Shown piece after piece: positions 4,856-10,239 of a stretch of 10,239 bases of DNA (position 1 is the stretch's first letter; the number at the start of each line of letters is the position of its first letter). This DNA is from an uncultured Bacilli bacterium (GTDB taxonomy: Bacteria > Bacillota_I > Bacilli_A > RF39 > UBA660), in contig CAKOPW010000031.1 of the NCBI GenBank assembly GCA_934101115.1, positions 1-10,239 on the forward strand. Direction: 5' to 3'. A program made the translations under genes and the position numbers. The notes beneath the pieces are model-generated. The model saw nothing but the letters and a program-made list of their open reading frames with translations, did no database searches and had not been told where the DNA came from.

Positions 4856-5728
4856 ATGAAAAAATCAAACATAAAAATAATGAGTGCAGTTTTAACACTA
4901 ACTTTATCTGGAAGTAGTTTTTGTCTTACTTCTTGTGGAAATTTCGAAAAAGAGGATGCTAAAGTAGAAGGTTGCACTTTCTTAGGAAATACAACAAATA
5001 TCGATAAAATATTTAATAAAAGTAATATTAATTATTTGATATCCGAACTTAAAAATTATGGAGTTGTCTGTGATTATAGTGAAAAACTTAATAGTCTTGA
5101 GGTTAGTTCTATTGAGGGATATGATTTTAGTGAAATGCCAGACAGGTTCTATACATTATTTAATGATTTATTAGGCTATACGTCAATTGACCATTTATGT
5201 TGTTTTTCGAAAGAATTAGCCGTTAGTTTAGATTTTAGTAAATTAGATTTGGGAACTGTTAAACATTTAGGTTTATTTGGTAACGATGATACACTTAATT
5301 ATGTTAATAATACACCACTAAGTGTTGAAAGCCTTTGTGTCCTTTTAGATAAATCATCATTATCTACAAACAAATTAAACTTAAACATTCAAGGAATTGA
5401 AAGTGTTACTATTTTGAGTGGCAATTTTAATGTTGTCGAACTTGGAAATGTTAGCTTTACAGGAACAAAAGAAAGCGAATTGATATTAAGTGGAGTATCT
5501 ATAACTAAAAACACTTCGTTTAATTGTAACAATGTAAAAATTAGTTTAAATGGTATTATTGAAGATACTATGCCACTTACAGATTTAAGAAATGTTGAAT
5601 TTGAATATCATGATCACGATACAGAAAAAGTTGTAAGTTATAATCCAAATAGTAGTGATATTGACGAAATAGTTGGAAGAATAAAAAGTATTAATAGTAT
5701 AAGAACATTAAAAAGAGAGAATATGTAG
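4856..5728 (+). CDS. Lipoprotein of unknown function
   Basis: 290 residues from ATG 4856, chosen because AAAGGA (4843-4848) gives good spacing; the frame is open upstream to a TTG at 4826, inside a hairpin and unlikely. The N-terminus MKKSNIKIMSAVLTLTLS ends in the lipobox LTSC (24-27), so Cys27 should be lipidated and the protein held on the outer face of the membrane. I do not recognise the rest. From about residue 85 it is rich in short Leu/Val/Ile strands alternating with Asn/Ser/Gly turns (for example LNLNIQGIESVTIL, then LILSGVSIT), which suggests a leucine-rich-repeat-like or beta-solenoid fold, though no regular repeat length is obvious. It also has several Cys, unusual for a secreted lipoprotein. 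It follows the sortase pair with an 82-base gap and ends at a terminator. A surface role with the stalk protein is only suggested by position. Confidence 0.82.
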   Translation: MKKSNIKIMSAVLTLTLSGSSFCLTSCGNFEKEDAKVEGCTFLGNTTNIDKIFNKSNINYLISELKNYGVVCDYSEKLNSLEVSSIEGYDFSEMPDRFYTLFNDLLGYTSIDHLCCFSKELAVSLDFSKLDLGTVKHLGLFGNDDTLNYVNNTPLSVESLCVLLDKSSLSTNKLNLNIQGIESVTILSGNFNVVELGNVSFTGTKESELILSGVSITKNTSFNCNNVKISLNGIIEDTMPLTDLRNVEFEYHDHDTEKVVSYNPNSSDIDEIVGRIKSINSIRTLKRENM

Positions 5729-5746
5729 TAAATATTTTCTTTTTTT
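5716..5746 (+). terminator. Probable intrinsic terminator of the lipoprotein gene
   Basis: AGAGAATAT (5716-5724) pairs with ATATTTTCT (5732-5740) with one G-U pair around a 7-base loop containing the stop codon, followed by a T-run to 5746. The stem is AU-rich, so termination may be partial. Confidence 0.6.
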
Positions 5747-5784
5747 ATATAATTATAATAGAAATAATATATGTAAACAATGTG

Positions 5785-5790
5785 TATAAT
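5785..5790 (+). promoter_or_regulatory. Candidate -10 box upstream of mraY
   Basis: TATAAT at 5785-5790 in the 114-base, very AT-rich gap before mraY; a second TATAAT is at 5816-5821. Neither has a convincing -35 box, so which one drives mraY cannot be decided from the sequence. A run of ten T lies between them (5795-5804). Confidence 0.4.
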
Positions 5791-5842
5791 ATTAGTTTTT
5801 TTTTCATAATTATTATATAATAATATAAATGGTGGTGAGTTT

Positions 5843-6835
5843 ATGCTAATTTTAGCAAAATCAATATTGGGACTTACTCTTGGGTTTGTTCTATCAATAA
5901 TAATAGGGTTATTAATTATTCCAGTCCTAAGAAAATTAAAGGCTGGTCAAACAGTAAGTAATTTAATCAACAAGCGACATCAATTAAAGAATGGTACTCC
6001 AACACTTGGAGGATTGATATTTATTATTCCTCCAATAATAACTATGCTTATTCTTTATTTAAAAGGAAGTATAACATTATCAACAAATATTATAATTGTT
6101 ATGTTTGTTTTTATTGCTTATGCAATATTAGGTTTTATTGATGATTTCTTAAAAATAAAATATCATAATAATAAGGGATTATCTACAATAACAAAACTTA
6201 TCTGTCAAATATTTATAGCTGTAGTTTTCTATTCAATTTATAAATATAATGGAGGTTCAACTTCATTAGAAGTAACATTACTAGGTATAAAATGGGAATT
6301 AGGATTTGTTTATGGTATATTTATATTGTTTGTTTTAGTAGGAACAACAAATGCTGTAAATATAACAGATGGACTTGATGGTTTATGCGGTGGACTTTCT
6401 GTGATGGCATTTCTAGCATATGGAGTTATATCATGGGGTAGCAATTGGATCCCTGGATATGATACAATGGCAATTTTCTCATTTGTTTTAGTTGGATCTA
6501 TTTTAGGATTCTTACTATTTAATACACATCCAGCTAGAGTATTTATGGGAGACACTGGATCCCTTGCTTTAGGTGGAGCGTTAGCAAGTATTGCTATTCT
6601 TACACATCACGAATTTTCACTTGTTATTATCGGTGGAGTATTTGTAATTGAAACATTATCAAGCTTTATTCAAATAATTGCTATAAGAAAGTTTAATAAA
6701 AAAGTATTTTTAAAAGCGCCTCTTCATCATCATTTTGAAGAGTTAGGCTGGAGTGAAACTGATATCGTTAAAGTATTCTGGGTAGTAGGATTCTTGCTTG
6801 CTATGTTTGGAGTAATATATGGAGTATGGTTGTAA
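5843..6835 (+). CDS. mraY: Phospho-N-acetylmuramoyl-pentapeptide-transferase
   Basis: MraY transfers phospho-MurNAc-pentapeptide from UDP to undecaprenyl phosphate, making lipid I on the inner membrane face, the first membrane step of peptidoglycan synthesis. The 330 residues form about ten membrane segments, as in the family. Signature motifs are in the right order: RHQLKNGTPTLGG (45-57), the catalytic Asp pair in GFIDDFLKIKYHN (Asp100 and Asp101), NAVNITDGLDGL (170-181), the Mg-binding GDTGS (236-240) and the His triplet in APLHHHFEELGW (295-297). ATG 5843 is preceded by GGTGG (5831-5835). In many Firmicutes mraY follows spoVD/ftsI and murE and precedes murD and ftsW. Here the PBP gene lies four open reading frames and an element upstream, and ftsW follows directly with no murD between. 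A strong terminator overlaps the gene's end. Confidence 0.98.
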   Translation: MLILAKSILGLTLGFVLSIIIGLLIIPVLRKLKAGQTVSNLINKRHQLKNGTPTLGGLIFIIPPIITMLILYLKGSITLSTNIIIVMFVFIAYAILGFIDDFLKIKYHNNKGLSTITKLICQIFIAVVFYSIYKYNGGSTSLEVTLLGIKWELGFVYGIFILFVLVGTTNAVNITDGLDGLCGGLSVMAFLAYGVISWGSNWIPGYDTMAIFSFVLVGSILGFLLFNTHPARVFMGDTGSLALGGALASIAILTHHEFSLVIIGGVFVIETLSSFIQIIAIRKFNKKVFLKAPLHHHFEELGWSETDIVKVFWVVGFLLAMFGVIYGVWL

Positions 6836-6848
6836 TACTCCTTTTTTT
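6821..6848 (+). terminator. Intrinsic terminator overlapping the end of mraY
   Basis: GGAGTAT (6821-6827) pairs perfectly with ATACTCC (6835-6841) around a 7-base loop that contains the mraY stop codon, followed by seven T (6842-6848). It lies only 17 bases before ftsW, so ftsW would need its own promoter or read-through. Confidence 0.9.
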
Positions 6849-6865
6849 ATTTCATAAAATATAGT

Positions 6866-7945
6866 ATGAGAAGAAATTTGATAATAACAATTGTAACAAT
6901 TTTTTTGACTCTTTTTGGAGTAATTATGGTTGCATCATCTTCAAGTGTATGGGCAGCTTATAAATTTAATAATCCAAATAAGTACATGATTCATCAGTTA
7001 ATATTTGCTGTTATTGGTTTTATTTTGATGTACATTTGCAGTAAAACTGATTACAGGCTATATAAAAAACATGCCAATAAAATATTAATAGGATCTTTCA
7101 TTTTATTAATATTAGTTTTAATACCAGGTATTGGTATAGTAAGAAATGGAAGTCGAAGTTGGTTTGGAGTAGGTCCTTTTGGAATTCAACCAAGTGAAAT
7201 AGCGAAGTTAGCAATGATAATATTTGTATCAAAGTATTTATCAAAATTTGATAATTATATGGATAATATAAAAGAATACTCAATTCCTATATTATTAGTA
7301 GTAATTTTATGTTTTCTTCTGATTCTATTAGAACCTGATTTCGGAAGTGGAGCAATTTTAGTTTTGTCTTTAATTGCTTTAATATTTACATCAAAAATAA
7401 AAATATCTTTCTTTGTAAAATTAGGCTTTTTAGGAGTGTTTGGAGTTGTAATGTTAATTATTGCGGCTCCATATCGTGTTGCTAGAATACTTGCGTATTT
7501 AAATCCTTGGAGTGATCCTCTAGGAAGTGGTTTTCAAATAATTCAAAGTTTATATGCAATCGGTCCAGGTGGTTTATTTGGTTTAGGACTTGGTAATTCC
7601 ATTCAAAAACATTTTTATCTTCCAGAACCTCAAACAGATTTCATTTTTGCAATTATTTCAGAAGAATTAGGTTTTGTAGGAATACTAATAATTACAGCAT
7701 GTTATATAACATTGTTTTATAATGTTGTAAAGCTTTCATTGGAGACAAAAGACTTATTTGGAAAATACTTAGCATTTGGATTAATTCTAGAACTTATTCT
7801 ACAAACTCTTTTAAATTTGTTGGTAGTTGTAGGTCTTATTCCTGTTACTGGTGTAACTTTACCATTTTTAAGTTACGGCGGATCTAGTCTATTAACATGT
7901 TTAATAATGATCGGAATAATATTAAATATATCAAAAAATAAATAG
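6866..7945 (+). CDS. ftsW: SEDS-family peptidoglycan glycosyltransferase, FtsW/SpoVE type
   Basis: SEDS proteins polymerise lipid II into glycan strands together with a class B PBP; FtsW does so at the septum. The 359 residues give about ten membrane segments. Family signatures include PGIGIVRNGSRSWFGVGPFGIQPSEIAKL (87-115), EPDFGSG (156-162), LPEPQTDFIFAIISEELGFVG (252-272) and the C-terminal PVTGVTLPFLSYGGSSLL (326-343). Asp258 in the TDF motif corresponds to the Asp proposed as catalytic in SEDS enzymes. ATG 6866 is the natural start since it gives a complete first membrane helix, yet no Shine-Dalgarno sequence lies upstream; TAAAAT at 6855-6860 could be a -10 box for an almost leaderless mRNA. 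The motifs favour FtsW/SpoVE over RodA, as does the place after mraY. Its expected partner, the PASTA PBP, is the gene split by the mobile element. SpoVE is the main alternative name. Confidence 0.93.
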   Translation: MRRNLIITIVTIFLTLFGVIMVASSSSVWAAYKFNNPNKYMIHQLIFAVIGFILMYICSKTDYRLYKKHANKILIGSFILLILVLIPGIGIVRNGSRSWFGVGPFGIQPSEIAKLAMIIFVSKYLSKFDNYMDNIKEYSIPILLVVILCFLLILLEPDFGSGAILVLSLIALIFTSKIKISFFVKLGFLGVFGVVMLIIAAPYRVARILAYLNPWSDPLGSGFQIIQSLYAIGPGGLFGLGLGNSIQKHFYLPEPQTDFIFAIISEELGFVGILIITACYITLFYNVVKLSLETKDLFGKYLAFGLILELILQTLLNLLVVVGLIPVTGVTLPFLSYGGSSLLTCLIMIGIILNISKNK

Positions 7946-7948
7946 GTA

Positions 7949-7957
7949 TGTTATAAT
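7949..7957 (+). promoter_or_regulatory. Extended -10 promoter of the HD-domain gene
   Basis: TGTTATAAT: a consensus -10 box (7952-7957) with the TGn extension (7949-7951). No clear -35 box, as is common for extended -10 promoters. It begins four bases after the ftsW stop, and transcription would start near 7964, giving a leader of about 16 bases. Confidence 0.7.
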
Positions 7958-7979
7958 ATGCAAATAGGAAGTGAAGATA

Positions 7980-8912
7980 ATGGAAAAATATGAAAATATA
8001 ATGGTAACTTTAAAAAATAGTAAGACATCTTATGATGAAACGGATTGTTTTTTTCAATTAATAGAAGGTGTAGATGCTGAATCACTAGATAATTTACTTG
8101 ATATGATGGTTAAAGAATATGGATATGTTTTAACAAAAGAGAATTGTTATGAAATGCTCCAAAATAAACATTTTTCTAAAGAAAGAAAAAAAGATATATT
8201 TAGATTAGCAAATGAATGTATTGATAAGCATGGATATTTAGGAACAAAAATAAATGAATATGGAATTAATACAAGTAGTTGGATAAGCCATTCTATTCAA
8301 GAAGCAAGACTATGCTCACATATGGCAACTTGTATACAAGAAAACCCTAAAGTAGCCTATAGAATGGGACTACTACATGATTACGGAAGAAAATATAATC
8401 ATGGTGGATTACACATAACTTTAGGTTTTGAAAAGCTTTATGAGTTAGGTTATATTGAAGAATCTATTGGATGTTTAACTCATTCATTCTTAAATGGAAA
8501 CTTTTTTGCTTGTTATGCACCAAGTGATAAATATACAGTTAATGAAAACTTAGAAGCAGTACCAGTAAGTCCAAAAGTAACTGAAAATGGCTTATGTGAC
8601 TTTTTATCTAAATATGAGTATACAGCTTATGATCTAATTTTAACATTGGCAGATCTAATGGCATCGGATCATGGTATTGTTTCACCTTCAGAAAGAATTG
8701 CTGATATTGAAACTAGAAGAAAAATGGAAGGACTACAAAGAGAGTTTTTCTTAAATCAATTAGCAATGTCAATAAAATTATTTTTAGAATGTATGGGAGT
8801 AAAAGATATTGACACTGATGACTATGAAACTTTGTCATCCATGTTATGTAGCAAATTATGTGTATTGCCATCATCTAACAAACAATTGAATTTAGTCCCA
8901 AAAGAGAATTAA
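7980..8912 (+). CDS. HD-domain metal-dependent phosphohydrolase, substrate unknown
   Basis: 310 residues from ATG 7980. A GTG at 7971 also opens the frame but overlaps the Shine-Dalgarno site AGGAAGTG (7966-7973), which is correctly spaced for 7980. The N-terminal third (1-95) is helical and unrecognised. The middle has the HD signature in order: His104 (WISHSIQEARLC), His133-Asp134 (GLLHDYGRK) and Asp225 (LTLADLMASDHG), with further His at 145 (GGLHITLGF) and 168 (LTHSF). These would bind one or two metal ions for phosphoester hydrolysis, as in YqeK-type and other HD phosphohydrolases of nucleotides. The spacing resembles a stand-alone HD enzyme; no synthetase, cyclase or GGDEF-type partner domain is seen. 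It follows ftsW by 34 bases, without a terminator between, so it may be both co-transcribed with ftsW and driven by its own extended -10 promoter. A nucleotide substrate is an inference from the family. Confidence 0.85.
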   Translation: MEKYENIMVTLKNSKTSYDETDCFFQLIEGVDAESLDNLLDMMVKEYGYVLTKENCYEMLQNKHFSKERKKDIFRLANECIDKHGYLGTKINEYGINTSSWISHSIQEARLCSHMATCIQENPKVAYRMGLLHDYGRKYNHGGLHITLGFEKLYELGYIEESIGCLTHSFLNGNFFACYAPSDKYTVNENLEAVPVSPKVTENGLCDFLSKYEYTAYDLILTLADLMASDHGIVSPSERIADIETRRKMEGLQREFFLNQLAMSIKLFLECMGVKDIDTDDYETLSSMLCSKLCVLPSSNKQLNLVPKEN

Positions 8913-8934
8913 TCTTTTAATTTTAAAACCTTGA

Positions 8935-8943
8935 TGTTATAAT
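8935..8943 (+). promoter_or_regulatory. Extended -10 promoter of ugd
   Basis: TGTTATAAT, identical to the element before the HD-domain gene, with the -10 box at 8938-8943. TTTTAA at 8915-8920 is at best a poor -35 box at 17-base spacing. Transcription would start near 8950, close to the Shine-Dalgarno site. Confidence 0.68.
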
Positions 8944-8962
8944 TTTATTAAGGTGATGTGAT

Positions 8963-10132
8963 ATGAAAATAGCAGTAGCAGGATGTGGATATGTTGGGTT
9001 ATCCTTATCAACTTTACTAAGTCAAAAACACGAAGTTATTGCACTAGATATTGATGAAAAAAGAGTAGATAAAATAAATAAAAGGAAATGTCCAATAAAA
9101 GATAAAATGATAGAAGAGTACTTCAAAGAAAAAGACCTAAATTTAAAAGCAACAATAGATGCTCATGAGGCAATAAAAGATGCTGACTTTGTAATAATAA
9201 GTACTCCAACAAACTATGATGATAAAACAAACTATTTTGATACTTCAGCAGTAGAAGATATTATCGTAAAAACACTTGAATTTGGTAATCAAGATACTAC
9301 TATAGTAGTTAAGTCAACTATACCTGTTGGTTTTATAGATCATATGAAAGAAAAATATAATATTGAAAATATTTTCTTTTCTCCAGAATTTTTAAGAGAA
9401 GGACATGCATTAGAAGATAATTTATATCCATCAAGAATAATTGTTGGAAGCAAAGATAAGAAAGCTAAAATATTTGCAGAACTTTTAAAAGATGCTGCTT
9501 TAAAAGAAGACGTCCAAGTTTTATGCATGGGTGGAAGAGAAGCAGAAGCAGTAAAATTATTTGCAAATACTTACTTAGCTTTAAGGGTATCATTTTTTAA
9601 TGAACTTGATACATATGCAGATGCCAAGGGTTTAAAAACAAAGAATATAATTGATGGAGTATGCTTAGATCCGAGAATTGGAAGTCATTATAATAATCCA
9701 TCATTTGGATATGGGGGTTATTGTTTACCGAAGGATACTAAGCAACTACTTGCCAATTATGAGGATATTCCTGAAAACTTAATAGGTGCAATAATAAAAT
9801 CTAATGATACAAGAAAAAAATATATAAGTGACTCAATAAAGAAAAAGAAGCCACTTGTAGTTGGAGCTTATAGATTGACAATGAAATCTGGTTCTGATAA
9901 TTTTAGAACTTCAGCTATTAAAGATATAATTGAATCAATTAAAAATGATGGTATCAAAGTTGTAATTTATGAACCAACAATAGATGATGAAACGATTATG
10001 GATTGTCCAGTTATCAAAGATTTAGTTGATTTTAAAAATATGAGCGATATTATATTAGTTAATAGACTTGATGAAAACTTAATGGATTCTCTTGATAAAG
10101 TATATACAAGAGATGTATATAGTAATAATTAA
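8963..10132 (+). CDS. ugd: UDP-glucose 6-dehydrogenase
   Basis: The enzyme oxidises UDP-glucose twice with NAD+ to UDP-glucuronate in the cytoplasm, a precursor of capsule, glycolipid or teichuronic-type polymers. The 389 residues match the short bacterial form (E. coli Ugd, streptococcal HasB). Seen are a Rossmann nucleotide-binding start (IAVAGCGYVGLSLS, 3-16), STPTNYDD (80-87), KSTIPVG (117-123) and SPEFLREG (140-147). The central helix AEAVKLFANTYLALRVSFFNE (194-214) has Lys198 and Asn202. The catalytic loop FGYGGYCLPKDTKQL carries the thiol nucleophile Cys254, with Lys257 and Asp258. A C-terminal UDP-binding domain follows (VVGAYRLTMKSGSDNFRTS). ATG 8963 follows AAGGTGAT (8950-8957). The gene has its own extended -10 promoter and a strong terminator, so it is monocistronic. 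No glycosyltransferase gene is visible in the window to show what the UDP-glucuronate is used for. Confidence 0.97.
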   Translation: MKIAVAGCGYVGLSLSTLLSQKHEVIALDIDEKRVDKINKRKCPIKDKMIEEYFKEKDLNLKATIDAHEAIKDADFVIISTPTNYDDKTNYFDTSAVEDIIVKTLEFGNQDTTIVVKSTIPVGFIDHMKEKYNIENIFFSPEFLREGHALEDNLYPSRIIVGSKDKKAKIFAELLKDAALKEDVQVLCMGGREAEAVKLFANTYLALRVSFFNELDTYADAKGLKTKNIIDGVCLDPRIGSHYNNPSFGYGGYCLPKDTKQLLANYEDIPENLIGAIIKSNDTRKKYISDSIKKKKPLVVGAYRLTMKSGSDNFRTSAIKDIIESIKNDGIKVVIYEPTIDDETIMDCPVIKDLVDFKNMSDIILVNRLDENLMDSLDKVYTRDVYSNN

Positions 10133-10155
10133 AATCTGCATTTGCAGATTTTTTT
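10131..10155 (+). terminator. Intrinsic terminator of ugd
   Basis: AAAATCTGC (10131-10139) pairs with GCAGATTTT (10144-10152) around a 4-base loop, merging into a T-run that ends at 10155. The ugd stop codon (10130-10132) overlaps the stem. Confidence 0.92.
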
Positions 10156-10202
10156 AGTATATTAATATAAAATAAAAGTTTACACATACTAAAAGTAGAA
10201 TA

Positions 10203-10231
10203 TTTACTCTACAACAAATAAATTGTATAAT
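10203..10231 (+). promoter_or_regulatory. Promoter pointing out of the window
   Basis: TTTACT (10203-10208), a 17-base spacer and consensus TATAAT (10226-10231) on the + strand, after the ugd terminator. It probably drives the next gene, which lies beyond the window end. Confidence 0.6.
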
Positions 10232-10239
10232 TTAAATAT

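Noticed and set aside
6310..6555. Minus-strand frame inside mraY.
   Set aside because: It lies wholly within a clear mraY coding sequence and lacks any start signal.
8900..8918. Six-base hairpin at the end of the HD-domain gene as a terminator.
   Set aside because: The stem AAAAGA/TCTTTT is short and all but one pair AU, and no proper T-run follows.
1..10239. Alternative genetic code with TGA as Trp, considered because of the strong AT bias and the scarcity of TGA stops.
   Set aside because: Conserved Trp positions use TGG throughout and no intact gene has an in-frame TGA, so the standard bacterial code fits.
1..10239. CRISPR arrays, tRNA or rRNA genes, insertion sequences other than the element at the left.
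   Set aside because: No regularly spaced repeats with unique spacers, no cloverleaf or rRNA-like segments, and no transposase frames were seen.

Overview
The window reads as a strongly AT-rich, low-GC Firmicutes chromosome (Bacilli/Erysipelotrichia-like or a related gut lineage). This rests on purine-rich Shine-Dalgarno sites, a HrcA/CIRCE heat-shock operator, a class B sortase with a cell-wall-anchored substrate, a lipobox lipoprotein, and peptidoglycan genes (PASTA-type penicillin-binding protein, mraY, ftsW). The standard code fits: Trp is TGG throughout and no intact gene contains an in-frame TGA. I cannot name the species. All genes are on the + strand.

Positions 1 to about 1187 are the end of an integrated mobile element. 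They carry the C-terminal part of a large serine recombinase whose reading frame runs across the junction into host DNA and stops at 1212. From about 1187 the host sequence resumes inside a penicillin-binding protein gene. Only its 3' part is present: the end of the SxN motif, the KTG motif and one PASTA domain. The element therefore splits the transpeptidase gene at an active-site motif. The missing 5' part should lie beyond the other end of the element, outside this window.

Positions 2051-5746 form an accessory envelope and stress block between the PBP gene and mraY. It holds a CIRCE-controlled small heat-shock protein with its own terminator, a small membrane-anchored protein of unknown function, a class B sortase with its likely substrate (a Pro/Thr-rich stalk protein ending in an IPKTG sorting signal), and an unrecognised lipoprotein. 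Several promoters, a hairpin at the start of the sortase mRNA, and terminators can be seen.

Positions 5843-7945 are cell-wall core genes: mraY (lipid I synthesis), a strong terminator, then ftsW (SEDS glycosyltransferase), which starts without a visible Shine-Dalgarno site. They are followed by an HD-domain phosphohydrolase of unknown substrate and by UDP-glucose 6-dehydrogenase, each behind the same extended -10 element, TGTTATAAT. The ugd gene ends in a strong terminator, and a further promoter points out of the window at 10203-10231.

Taken together, MraY, FtsW and the (interrupted) PBP make and cross-link peptidoglycan, and sortase B attaches its stalk protein to that wall. Ugd supplies UDP-glucuronate, probably for surface polysaccharide. 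The most striking observation is the insertion of a serine-recombinase element in the SxN codons of the PBP gene, with candidate recombinase-binding repeats next to the junction and a recombinase C-terminus completed by host DNA.
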